Below, in pieces: positions 41,564-50,894 of a DNA stretch of 64,000 nt. This DNA is from Sporosarcina sp. Lineage in GTDB: Bacteria; Bacillota; Bacilli; Bacillales_A; Planococcaceae. The notes beneath the pieces were generated by a model. The model had not been told where the DNA came from. It saw only the letters and a list, made by a program, of their open reading frames with translations, and made no database searches. Location: contig JARIDO010000028.1 in NCBI GenBank assembly GCA_029263895.1, positions 1-64,000 of the forward strand, read 5' to 3'. The stretch's first letter is position 1; every line of letters starts with the position of its first letter. The position numbers and the translations under genes are program-made.

Positions 41564-42458
41564 TTGTACTCGTAGCCTTTTTTGTACCGAAAATTTCTGC
41601 TTCTAATGCTTTTCCGGTTGGCGTTGCTGCGAGTCCACCTTTTGCTGTTTCCCGAAGAGCAGAAGGCATTGACTGTCCAATTTTGTGCATTGCTTCTATG
41701 ACTTCATCTGTTGGAATTCGACTAACGATACCCGCAAGTGCCATATCTGCTCCTACAAGCGCTTTTGCCGCTCCCATCGCGTTCCGTTTAACGCAAGGGA
41801 CTTCTACAAGCCCAGCTACTGGATCACAAACTAAACCAAGCATATTTTTCATAACAATTGAAAAAGCTTCTGCACTTTGTTGAGGTGTCCCACCGCACAT
41901 TTCCACAATCGCAGCTGCAGCCATCGAGCCAGCGGATCCTGTTTCAGCTTGACAACCGCCAGCAGCACCAGATATAGAAGCGTTATTTGCCACAACAAAA
42001 CCGAATGCACCTGAAGTAAATAGATAGTTGACCATTTGTTCACGTGTTGGATTCAGTTTGTTTTTCACTGCAAACAATGTCCCTGGTACAATACCCGCAG
42101 CACCAGCAGTAGGCGTAGCACAAATTGTTCCCATTGCGGCATTCACTTCATTCGTCGCAACGGCTTTACTAACTGCATCAATAACAAGATCTCCACAAAG
42201 CGATTTTCCCGTTTCCATATATTTCTGTAACAGCACAGCATCTCCACCTGTTAGTCCAGAAGTAGAATGGACACCTTGCAAACCCTTTTCTACTGCACTC
42301 TCCATCACAGTAAGATTATTATCCATTTGAGCGATAATTTCTTCACGTGTTCGTTTAGTCATTAGCATTTCTTGTTCAATCATAATTTCAGAAATTGGCT
42401 TCTTTTGCGATTCTGCAAGTGCTACCAATTCTTTTACTGTACCGAATAAAACATCCAT
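41550..42458 (-). CDS. sdaAA: L-serine dehydratase, alpha subunit
   Basis: SGLTGGDAVLLQKYMETGKSLCGDLVIDAVSKAVATNEVNAAMGTICATPTAGAAGIVPG. Confidence 0.95.
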   Translation of the reverse strand: MDVLFGTVKELVALAESQKKPISEIMIEQEMLMTKRTREEIIAQMDNNLTVMESAVEKGLQGVHSTSGLTGGDAVLLQKYMETGKSLCGDLVIDAVSKAVATNEVNAAMGTICATPTAGAAGIVPGTLFAVKNKLNPTREQMVNYLFTSGAFGFVVANNASISGAAGGCQAETGSAGSMAAAAIVEMCGGTPQQSAEAFSIVMKNMLGLVCDPVAGLVEVPCVKRNAMGAAKALVGADMALAGIVSRIPTDEVIEAMHKIGQSMPSALRETAKGGLAATPTGKALEAEIFGTKKATSTSDQS

Positions 42459-42472
42459 CTATCATCCACTCC

Positions 42473-43135
42473 TTAACTTGCTAGTGTTGAAACTTGCGTA
42501 ACATTTGGTAACTTTTGAAGTTCTGTTATGAGCGCTTCATTGATGAATTGATCTACTTCAATTACCATCAATGCCATTTCACCCTTCTCTTTACGTCCAC
42601 ATTCCATATGTGCAATATTGACGCCTTGTTTTGCTAATGCGTTAGAAACGCTTGCAATAACACCTGAACGGTCTTCATGGACGATGAGTAATGCAGGATA
42701 ATGACCTGATAATCTTAACGGAAAGCCATTTAACTCAGTGACTTCCATCGTGCCGCCACCGATTGAGATACCCGTTAATTCCATCACACTTTCATCGTCA
42801 CCAATAATTAACTTTGCTGTATTTGGGTGGTCAGCTTCTTCTTCCTCAGCGATGAACTCAAAAGTGAAACCTAAACGCTCAGCTTCTTCAAAAGAAGTTT
42901 TAATTCGTTCATCAAATGTATCGTAGTCAAGTAAACCACCTATAATTGCAACATCTGTCCCATGGCCTTTATACGTTTCAGCAAATGAACCATATAAGTG
43001 AATTCGCGCCCATTTAGGTTGGCGACCAAAAAGCGTGCGTGCTACACGACCAATTCTTGCAGCACCCGCAGTATGTGAAGAGGAAGGTCCAATCATAACC
43101 GGCCCAATAATATCAAAAACGGATCTGAACTTCAA
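42473..43135 (-). CDS. sdaAB: L-serine dehydratase, beta subunit
   Basis: SVFDIIGPVMIGPSSSHTAGAARIGR; C-terminal ACT domain. Confidence 0.95.
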   Translation of the reverse strand: MKFRSVFDIIGPVMIGPSSSHTAGAARIGRVARTLFGRQPKWARIHLYGSFAETYKGHGTDVAIIGGLLDYDTFDERIKTSFEEAERLGFTFEFIAEEEEADHPNTAKLIIGDDESVMELTGISIGGGTMEVTELNGFPLRLSGHYPALLIVHEDRSGVIASVSNALAKQGVNIAHMECGRKEKGEMALMVIEVDQFINEALITELQKLPNVTQVSTLAS

Positions 43136-43224
43136 TTACATAACCCCCTTATTTAAAAACAAACTACTATTTATTTTACACCAAAAATGTGTGAAAGACA
43201 AAAATGTCTAGACTGCTATTTTAC

Positions 43225-43260
43225 GCAAAAAAGTGTACCTTAAAATAAGGTACACCTTTA
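43225..43260 (-). terminator. Terminator after fakA
   Basis: GGTGTACCTTATTTTAAGGTACACTTTTTT on minus strand. Confidence 0.85.
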
Positions 43261-43269
43261 AAAGCAATG

Positions 43270-44937
43270 TTATTCAACTGAAATAATGTAAGGGTACAAT
43301 GGTTGCTTACCGTCATATAACTCAACTTCGACATGATCGAAATTATCCTCTACATAACGAACCAGCTCTTTAGCAGATTGCTCAGTAGTGTCTTCACCAC
43401 GAATAATTGTCACAATTTCATCCTCTTCAGCAATTAGAGAAGCTAAGAGTTCCTTCATGACATCATCTAGAATTGGTGCAGAAATGATAATTTTCCCAGC
43501 AGAAATGCCCATGAAATCATCTTTCTTAATTTCAACACCGTCGATCGATGTATCACGGACAGCGTACGTCACTTGACCTGTCTTCACAGAAGATGCAGCT
43601 TGTTTCATAGAGGAAGCATTTGCGGTAACATCTGCTTCTGGATTAAAAGCAAGAATTGCTGCTAGTCCTTCCGGTACTGTTTTCGTAGGAACGACAGCAG
43701 CCTCAATGCCAATGAGTTCCGCAGCTTGTTCTGCAGCCATGATGATGTTTTTATTATTCGGCAAAATAACAACGCGTTCCGCTCCTACTTCCTCAATTGC
43801 TTTCACAATATCCTCAGTAGAAGGATTCATCGTTTGACCACCTTCAATAACAGCAGATGCTCCAACGCTTCTTAGTAAGTCAGCAATTCCTTTACCCATT
43901 GCAACTGTAACGATTGCGTAAGGATGCTTAACTGCTTGTTCTTTTTTCGTTGATTGAACAGTATAATTTTCACCTACGATATCACTGTGTTGCTCGCGCA
44001 TATTCTCAATTTTTAATTTGATGAGAGAACCAAATTGTTGACCATAATTGAGTGCGTCACCTGGTTCTTCAGTGTGAATATGTACTTTTGCAACTTCCTC
44101 ATCTGAAATGACAAGAAGCGAGTCTCCTAAATGACTTAAACCTTCACGAAAAGCGGATTCGTCGTAAGGGTTCACTTTTAACTTTTCAGCTTCAAACTTA
44201 ACCATAAACTCTGTACAATAACCGAAAGTAATATCTTCTGTACTCATAAAGCCTTGAACATTGCGATGATGCTCAGCGTTCACTAAGTCATCCATTGAAT
44301 GTACTTCTGTCTTAGCAGGTAAAGCTTCTCCTTTTAAACAAGCTAAAAACCCTTCATATACATAAACGAGTCCTTGTCCGCCACTATCTACGACACCCAC
44401 TTCTTTTAAAACAGCTAACAAGTCTGGTGTGCGTTCAAGAGATGCTTTAGCTTCGTCAACAATCGCTTCCATCACTTCGATGAAATCTGTTGTCTCAGCT
44501 GCTTTTTCAACCCCTGCAGCCGCTGCATCTTTTGCAACAGTTAAGATTGTACCTTCAACAGGTTTCATGACAGCTTTATATGCCGTTTCGACACCGTACT
44601 GCAAAGCCCCCGCAAATTGAACACCATCAATTACAGCTTCTGATTCTACCGCTTTACCATATCCTCGGAAAAGTTGAGATAAGATAACGCCAGAATTACC
44701 TCTTGCACCCATCAACAAACCTTTTGAAAGTGCTTGAGCAGTTACACCAAGATTTTCTACTGCGTGTGCCTCAGTTTCTTTGGCACCCGATGTCATCGAC
44801 AAGTTCATATTTGTTCCAGTATCACCATCTGGAACCGGGAATACATTTAATGAATCGACATAGTCGGCATTTTGATATAAGTGATGTGCTCCCATTTTAA
44901 TCATTTCTGCAAATTTCAAACCATCAATGGATTTCAT
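43270..44937 (-). CDS. fakA: Fatty acid kinase catalytic subunit FakA/YloV (DAK2 domain)
   Basis: LNVFPVPDGDTGTNMNLSMTSGAKE; SKGLLMGARGNSGVILSQLFRG. Confidence 0.93.
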   Translation of the reverse strand: MKSIDGLKFAEMIKMGAHHLYQNADYVDSLNVFPVPDGDTGTNMNLSMTSGAKETEAHAVENLGVTAQALSKGLLMGARGNSGVILSQLFRGYGKAVESEAVIDGVQFAGALQYGVETAYKAVMKPVEGTILTVAKDAAAAGVEKAAETTDFIEVMEAIVDEAKASLERTPDLLAVLKEVGVVDSGGQGLVYVYEGFLACLKGEALPAKTEVHSMDDLVNAEHHRNVQGFMSTEDITFGYCTEFMVKFEAEKLKVNPYDESAFREGLSHLGDSLLVISDEEVAKVHIHTEEPGDALNYGQQFGSLIKLKIENMREQHSDIVGENYTVQSTKKEQAVKHPYAIVTVAMGKGIADLLRSVGASAVIEGGQTMNPSTEDIVKAIEEVGAERVVILPNNKNIIMAAEQAAELIGIEAAVVPTKTVPEGLAAILAFNPEADVTANASSMKQAASSVKTGQVTYAVRDTSIDGVEIKKDDFMGISAGKIIISAPILDDVMKELLASLIAEEDEIVTIIRGEDTTEQSAKELVRYVEDNFDHVEVELYDGKQPLYPYIISVE

Positions 44938-44955
44938 TGATATTACTTCCTCCTT

Positions 44956-45318
44956 CTACAGGTTCGTCACTCGGACTCCCTGGACAAAAATATTGACAGA
45001 ATTCACGGTCATGCCGATTGTCTTCTTCAATGTATACTTCACCTTTGATTGAACTTGATAAGCTACTTCAGAAATTTTCGTACCATAACTAACAATGACA
45101 TACATATCGATGTGTATCTCTTCACCAATATTACGCACAATAACGCCACGGACGAAATTTTCCTTGCGAAGAATCTCGGTAAGACCATCTCGGATTTGAT
45201 GTCTTGAAGCCATACCTACAATTCCATAGCATTCAATTGTTGCTTCTCCCACGACTTGAGCGATAACATCATTCGTTATATCTATTTTTCCGAACTCGTT
45301 TTTCACTTCCATTGACAT
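44956..45318 (-). CDS. yloU: Asp23/Gls24 family protein YloU
   Basis: GKIDITNDVIAQVVGEATIECYGIVGMASR; VNSVNIFVQGVRV. Start reset to the ATG at 45318 behind GAGGGGG. Confidence 0.92.
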   Translation of the reverse strand: MSMEVKNEFGKIDITNDVIAQVVGEATIECYGIVGMASRHQIRDGLTEILRKENFVRGVIVRNIGEEIHIDMYVIVSYGTKISEVAYQVQSKVKYTLKKTIGMTVNSVNIFVQGVRVTNL

Positions 45319-45535
45319 GGCTATGTCCCCCTCTACATCCAATTTCCTTTTTCCATTGTACTATAACCTACATAATAATAAAAGAATGCAATTCGAATCC
45401 CTTAAAATGTGTAAAGGTAATCTCCTTGAAAGATGATGCGAAAAAGGTTGCATCGCCTGTTTTCATATGATACATTATTATAGTATGCGAATAAAGAGTG
45501 AATCGCTTAATCATCATTCGCGAGGAGGTACTATA

Positions 45536-45724
45536 ATGGCTAAAGAATGTGTTATCACTGGACGTAAAGCCAGCGCAGGAAATTCGCGTTCCCACGCGCT
45601 AAATGCTAACAGACGTACATGGGGTGCGAACCTTCAAAAAGTCCGTATTCTTGTTAACGGTAAACCTAAACGTGTATGGGTCTCTGCAAGAGCTCTTAAA
45701 TCCGGTAAAGTTCAACGGGTATAA
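45536..45724 (+). CDS. rpmB: 50S ribosomal protein L28
   Basis: [45 protein letters not shown] upstream; track start 45467 is too far upstream. Confidence 0.97.
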   Translation: MAKECVITGRKASAGNSRSHALNANRRTWGANLQKVRILVNGKPKRVWVSARALKSGKVQRV

Positions 45725-45733
45725 TATGCACAA

Positions 45734-45773
45734 ATAAAACACCAGGCTGAAAAATTTCAGCCTGGTGTTTTAT
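45734..45773. terminator. Bidirectional terminator shared by rpmB (+) and the prpC-prkC...thiN-spoVM cluster (-)
   Basis: ATAAAACACCAGGCTGAAA-AA-TTTCAGCCTGGTGTTTTAT, near-perfect inverted repeat between convergent genes. Confidence 0.88.
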
Positions 45774-45900
45774 CTTTCTTTCTTTTTTTAGGTTTGTTGC
45801 TTGCAGTAGCCCTAGGTGAATCCTCACTTTGAAACACTACCATGCATTTTCTCACAAACCCACTCACTAACTTTGGAAGCGTAAATGTATATACCCGCAA
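45757..45900 (-). CDS. spoVM: SpoVM-like stage V sporulation micro-protein with C-terminal basic extension (TTG start)
   Basis: Minus strand from TTG at 45900: (M)RVYTFTLPKLVSGFVRKCMVVFQSEDSPRATASNKPKKRKKDKTPG*. Aligns without gaps over residues 1-26 to B. subtilis SpoVM MKFYTIKLPKFLGGIVRAMLGSFRKD as recalled (shared M1, Y4, T5, L8, P9, K10, G14, V16, R17, F23). AAAGGGGTG RBS upstream; thiN-spoVM-rpmB synteny. Absent from the ORF track because it is short. Confidence 0.88.
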   Translation of the reverse strand: MRVYTFTLPKLVSGFVRKCMVVFQSEDSPRATASNKPKKRKKDKTPG

Positions 45901-45913
45901 TTCCGCACCCCTT

Positions 45914-46567
45914 TCAGGAATCTGAACTCCTTACCATTAAGCATATGCCTTTATGGATTGAGATAGTACAGACTTCTTCAACAGGTTGGTTACTCGTAAA
46001 CTTTGTTGTTCCAGTTGATAACAATGCATTAGTAACATCGTATTTAAATCCTCTTAATGTTAATTCACAAATACTTTCACCCATCATATAAAAAGAACAA
46101 TATTGAAACTTTTGCTCTCGCTGAATAGCATGCTCACCCGCAGTTAAAATTCTTATTTCATTAAATTGATCACTTATTGAAAAATGTATTGTTGGATTTT
46201 CTAACTGAATTCGATAGAGCAAATGAAGTGCGGACTGCATATGATCTAATCGACCTCCAGTTACCCCCAAAAGAATGACTCGTTCCGGCTGTAATGTTAA
46301 AGCTTCACGCACAGCTAGTTCGGTATCCGTCTCATCTTTTTCACAATTAAAACGTTTCACTATCTCACACATTGCTTGAATCGTATCATATTCAATCGAA
46401 GTAACAGAATCGAAGTCCCCCACTGCGATTGTCGGAACAATCCCTCTATCTAACAAATACATAGTTCCTCTGTCAGCACCTATGAAAAGTGCTTCTTGTT
46501 GGACAAATTCATCTAAAGAACCAATCACAGATTGCGGTCCGCCAGAACAAATAACAACCGTCTTCAC
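45914..46567 (-). CDS. thiN: Thiamine pyrophosphokinase (ThiN)
   Basis: FIGADRGTMYLLDRGIVPTIAVGDFDSV; EKDETDTELAVREAL; GVTGGRLDHMQSALHLL. Confidence 0.94.
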   Translation of the reverse strand: MKTVVICSGGPQSVIGSLDEFVQQEALFIGADRGTMYLLDRGIVPTIAVGDFDSVTSIEYDTIQAMCEIVKRFNCEKDETDTELAVREALTLQPERVILLGVTGGRLDHMQSALHLLYRIQLENPTIHFSISDQFNEIRILTAGEHAIQREQKFQYCSFYMMGESICELTLRGFKYDVTNALLSTGTTKFTSNQPVEEVCTISIHKGICLMVRSSDS

Positions 46568-47241
46568 TCTTTTAAAGCATCCATTCCAGCTTTTTTAATT
46601 CGTTGCAAAGCCTTTGCACGGTCATCTTCATTGTAGATTGCCGAACCAGCGACAAAAATTGTCGCACCAGCTTGTACGCAAGGAATAATTGTTTCCTCGT
46701 TAACGCCGCCATCAATTTCGATTTCAATAGAGAGTTGTCGTTCTTTAATCAATTCAGCCAGTTGTTTCACTTTAGGTAACACTGAATGAATAAACTTTTG
46801 TCCACCGAAACCAGGATTAACAGTCATAAATAACACGAGATCAACTTCATCTAAAACATGAAGGATTGATTCAACAGCTGTATGCGGATTCAGCACAACA
46901 CCAGATTTTATGCCAAATGATTTTATTAACTGTAAGGTTCTGTGTAAGTGTTTACATGTTTCTACGTGAACTGTAATGTAGTCTGCTCCCGCCTTCACAA
47001 ATGCTTCAATGTATTGGTCAGGATTTTCGATCATTAAATGAACGTCAAGTGGCAATGTAGTTATCGGTCTAAGTGCTTCTACAACGATTGGTCCCATTGT
47101 AATATTCGGAACAAAATGACCATCCATTACATCAATATGAATGAGTTCTGCTCCTGCTGCCTCTACTTCTTTTACTTCTTCAGCAAGTTTAGAAAAGTCT
47201 GCTGCCAAAATGGAAGGTGCAATTTTAATCATGTTTGTCAT
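46564..47241 (-). CDS. rpe: Ribulose-phosphate 3-epimerase
   Basis: IKIAPSILAADFSKLAEEVKEVEAAGAELIHIDVMDGHFVPNITMGP. Confidence 0.97.
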   Translation of the reverse strand: MTNMIKIAPSILAADFSKLAEEVKEVEAAGAELIHIDVMDGHFVPNITMGPIVVEALRPITTLPLDVHLMIENPDQYIEAFVKAGADYITVHVETCKHLHRTLQLIKSFGIKSGVVLNPHTAVESILHVLDEVDLVLFMTVNPGFGGQKFIHSVLPKVKQLAELIKERQLSIEIEIDGGVNEETIIPCVQAGATIFVAGSAIYNEDDRAKALQRIKKAGMDALKE

Positions 47242-48118
47242 ACCTCGGCTTTCGGTCTATTATTTCCTCCATGAACTGCAAATAATTTGCATAACGGTGT
47301 TGTGGTATTTCACCTGATTCTACACGTTCTTTTATAGCACATTTCGGTTCTTTCATATGAAGACACCCGCGAAATTTACACTCGGAAGACGCATCTGCCA
47401 TTTCGATGAAATAGTCCGATAGCTCTTCTTTCTCGATATGTTCGAATTCCAACGAACTAAATCCAGGTGTATCAGCAACGAGCCCACCCAAAATCTCCAA
47501 TAATTCTACATGTCGTGTTGTATGTTTCCCTCGGCCTAACGCTTCAGAGATCGCATTCGTTTTTAATTGTAAAGACGGAAAAATTGTATTCAGCAAAGTA
47601 GATTTGCCGACGCCAGATTGCCCAGCTAGAACTGTTGTCTTACCAGTAAAATGCGACTGAAACTGCTCAGCGAGTGTTTTATCATCCTTATATGTCAAAA
47701 GTACATCGTAACCTATCTTTTCATAATAACGAGCGGACTTTTCAACCTTTGTAATGATTTCAACGCTTGCTAAGTCGCTTTTCGTTAAGCAAATGATTGG
47801 TTTTACATTGAATGATTCTAGGACTACAAGGAAGCGATCTAGTAAGTGTTCACTGAACAACGGCTCTACAATTGAAAAAACAAGTATCGCTTGATCAATA
47901 TTGGCAATCGGAGGACGTACAAGTTCGTTACGTCTCTCCTTCACCTCCGTAATAGTAGGATCGTTTTCACCATCTTTAACGTACGTGACAAAATCTCCAA
48001 CTAGCGGATGGATACCACGTTTTCTGAACACTCCACGACTCTTGCATTGAACTAATTCACCATTTTCTTCAACGTAGTAAAATCCACTAATTGCTTTTCT
48101 GATTTGTCCTTCCGGCAT
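47225..48118 (-). CDS. rsgA: Ribosome small subunit-dependent GTPase RsgA (CpgA/YloQ)
   Basis: GQSGVGKSTLLNTIFP in a circularly permuted GTPase; Zn-binding C-terminal C...C..H..C. Confidence 0.96.
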   Translation of the reverse strand: MPEGQIRKAISGFYYVEENGELVQCKSRGVFRKRGIHPLVGDFVTYVKDGENDPTITEVKERRNELVRPPIANIDQAILVFSIVEPLFSEHLLDRFLVVLESFNVKPIICLTKSDLASVEIITKVEKSARYYEKIGYDVLLTYKDDKTLAEQFQSHFTGKTTVLAGQSGVGKSTLLNTIFPSLQLKTNAISEALGRGKHTTRHVELLEILGGLVADTPGFSSLEFEHIEKEELSDYFIEMADASSECKFRGCLHMKEPKCAIKERVESGEIPQHRYANYLQFMEEIIDRKPRYDKHD

Positions 48119-48131
48119 CTAATCCCTCTTT

Positions 48132-50099
48132 CTATTCCGCATCCTTGTAGTCAAAGTATTCTTCTGCAATTACTACTGAATCTCTAACAATTCGATAGCC
48201 TGCAGAACTTCCTTTTTCAATTTCCATCGAAATTGTCCTTGTTGTTGTTTCCGTAATTGTGAATTCCTCTATTGGTGTGTCCATCGAATGTGTTCTATCT
48301 CGGACGTAAATTTGTATTTTTTGCGGTTTATTTTCGTTTTTCTCTTCATCTTTATCACCATTTTGCGAATTAGATGGATCATACTTTATTTTTTCTTTTT
48401 TATAGTGCCACTTAACAGGTATTTTCTCCGGCCCCTTCGAGACAACAACTTGAATGTTGCCACCTTTTTCCACTTTGGTGCCTACAGGCGGATTTTGCGA
48501 GATAACTTGACCAGCAGAAATAGATTCGGAATAGGTCTCACTTCGACTAATATTGAAACCTGAGGATCTTGCGTATTGTTCAATCTCATCACTTGTATAG
48601 CCGACAAGATTAGAAACCGCAACAACCTCTTTCCCTTTACTCACTTTAAAAACAAGATCCGTTTCACTTGGAACAACTTCAGTTCCACCAGTCGGATTCT
48701 GATCTAAAATCGTTCCTTCTGGTTTATCGGAAAACTCCCGTTCATCCTTTATCGATTTAAAATCATATTTTCCTAAGAAAGATACAATTTGTTTATACTC
48801 TTTATTTGTATAGTCTGTCATTTGAATTGTTTCTTTACCTGAGCTAATAAACAGCTTTACGTCTGTACCTACTTCTCTTTTCTTACCTTCTTCAGGTATC
48901 GTGCGAATTACTTCACCAGCTTTAAATTCATCAGATGATTCTTTCGTTCTTTCATCAGCTTTGAACCCTTTTTTCTCCAAAAGCTTTACAGCTTTCATTT
49001 CTTCAAGTCCTGCTACCGATGGAATCTCTACCTTTTTCGGCCCCAAAATACCAAGTATTAATAGAATTCCTAGAAGGATTAATAATAATCCAGCAAATAT
49101 AGCTAAAAATACCGGCCATTTCTTCTTCTTTTTCTTCGTAGTTACTGGTTTTTCTTCACTAATAGGTTCATTCTTTTTAGTTGCTTCCATCGAACTAAAT
49201 TTATTGCCATCATTCATAATCGGAATTGCACGAGTACGATCGTCATCAAACGGAACTTCAAATTTCTTCTCTTGACTACGTTCACGTGATAACACTGTGA
49301 GAAGGTCATCATACATTTCATCTGCAGATCGATAACGATATGTAGCTTCCTTTGCAGTTGCTTTTAAAATCACATTTTCCAAACTTTGTGGGATTGTCGT
49401 AGAAAAAGCTCTTACAGATGGTGTTTCTTCTTGTAAATGCTTTAAAGCTATTGCAACAGCAGATTCAGCGGAAAAAGGTAATTCACCAGTCAATAGCTCA
49501 TATAACACAATACCTAACGAATAAATGTCCGACTTTTTCGTGGCCATTCCGCCACGTGCTTGTTCAGGTGATAGATAGTGAACCGTTCCAATAACAGAGT
49601 TCGTTTTTGTATGGTCTGTAGAACTTAACGCCATTGCAATTCCAAAGTCTGTTATTTTAACATTCCCATCTTTATCCATTAATATATTTTGGGGTTTAAT
49701 ATCACGATGCACAATGCCGTTATGATGCGCATTCGAAATGGCTGAAACTAGCTGACGCATAATTGGCAATGCCTCTTCTGGTTTCAAAGGTCCATGCATT
49801 TGGATATATTTTTTGAGCGTCTGTCCTTCTATATATTCCATCACTAAATAATGAATTTCTTCGTCTTCTCCCACATCAAATATATCTACAATATTTGGGT
49901 GCGTAAGACTAGTTGCGGAAAGTGCCTCTCGTTGAAAACGTCGTTTCAGATCTTGTTCATTTGCAAAATCATAATTCAACACTTTGATTGCTACATCACG
50001 ATTCAGAATGACATCGTGTGCCAGATATACTCTAGACATTCCACCTTCGCCAATGACGCGAATAATTTCATATCTACCATCTACTCTTTTTCCAATCAT
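48132..50099 (-). CDS. prkC: PASTA-domain Ser/Thr kinase PrkC
   Basis: HRDIKPQNILMDKDGNVKITDFGIAMA; TM; extracellular PASTA repeats. Confidence 0.96.
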   Translation of the reverse strand: MIGKRVDGRYEIIRVIGEGGMSRVYLAHDVILNRDVAIKVLNYDFANEQDLKRRFQREALSATSLTHPNIVDIFDVGEDEEIHYLVMEYIEGQTLKKYIQMHGPLKPEEALPIMRQLVSAISNAHHNGIVHRDIKPQNILMDKDGNVKITDFGIAMALSSTDHTKTNSVIGTVHYLSPEQARGGMATKKSDIYSLGIVLYELLTGELPFSAESAVAIALKHLQEETPSVRAFSTTIPQSLENVILKATAKEATYRYRSADEMYDDLLTVLSRERSQEKKFEVPFDDDRTRAIPIMNDGNKFSSMEATKKNEPISEEKPVTTKKKKKKWPVFLAIFAGLLLILLGILLILGILGPKKVEIPSVAGLEEMKAVKLLEKKGFKADERTKESSDEFKAGEVIRTIPEEGKKREVGTDVKLFISSGKETIQMTDYTNKEYKQIVSFLGKYDFKSIKDEREFSDKPEGTILDQNPTGGTEVVPSETDLVFKVSKGKEVVAVSNLVGYTSDEIEQYARSSGFNISRSETYSESISAGQVISQNPPVGTKVEKGGNIQVVVSKGPEKIPVKWHYKKEKIKYDPSNSQNGDKDEEKNENKPQKIQIYVRDRTHSMDTPIEEFTITETTTRTISMEIEKGSSAGYRIVRDSVVIAEEYFDYKDAE

Positions 50100-50854
50100 A
50101 CTTTTTCCACCTCCGTACCCATAGGGTCAATTAGAATAACTGAAATGTTATCCTCTCCACCCATTTCATTCGCTAAATCGATTAATTTCTTTACTTTTTC
50201 ACGTAAACTCTCAGATGAAACAATAATATTCTTCATTTGAACTTCGTCTACTTTATTACTAAGTCCATCCGTGCAAAGCATCAAATAATTTTTCGGAGGC
50301 AAAGCTAATGTATATAAATCAGTTTCTATTGTTTTTTCGGAACCAATCGCTCGCATGATCCAATTGCGTTTTGGGTGTACTGCCGCTTCTTCAATTGTGA
50401 TTTCACCACTATCCAATAAAACATTGACGTAAGAATGGTCGCTCGTAACTTGTCTAATTTCATTCTCGTTAATGGAATAGACACGACTATCGCCTGTATG
50501 GGATATGAGACAAGTTTGACCACGAATAAGTGCAACTTCCAAAGTTGTGCCCATTCCTTTTAATTCTTCGTCTGCATTTCCTTGGTCAAATAATAAACGA
50601 TTTACGTGCAACACTGATTCACGCAGCCATTCAGTCCATTGCTCTTCTTCGACCATATTCGATGTATCCAATTGCATAAATTGTTCCCCAAGTACTCGAA
50701 TGGCCGTAGAACTCGCATAATCTCCTGCACGATGGCCACCCATCCCATCAGCAATAACAGCAAGTAGAACTCCATTGGATAATGTGTAAACGGCTGCGCT
50801 ATCTTCGTTGACTGTTCGTTTTTTTCCGATATCTGTCAAAACCTCGAATTGCAA
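50096..50854 (-). CDS. prpC: PP2C-type Ser/Thr phosphatase PrpC
   Basis: TDIGKKRTVNEDSAAVY; VIADGMGGHRAGDYAS; GGEDNISVILI. Confidence 0.95.
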   Translation of the reverse strand: MQFEVLTDIGKKRTVNEDSAAVYTLSNGVLLAVIADGMGGHRAGDYASSTAIRVLGEQFMQLDTSNMVEEEQWTEWLRESVLHVNRLLFDQGNADEELKGMGTTLEVALIRGQTCLISHTGDSRVYSINENEIRQVTSDHSYVNVLLDSGEITIEEAAVHPKRNWIMRAIGSEKTIETDLYTLALPPKNYLMLCTDGLSNKVDEVQMKNIIVSSESLREKVKKLIDLANEMGGEDNISVILIDPMGTEVEKV

Positions 50855-50894
50855 CGCTAATCCCCCCTTATTTCCTATTAGAATTCAACTTATT

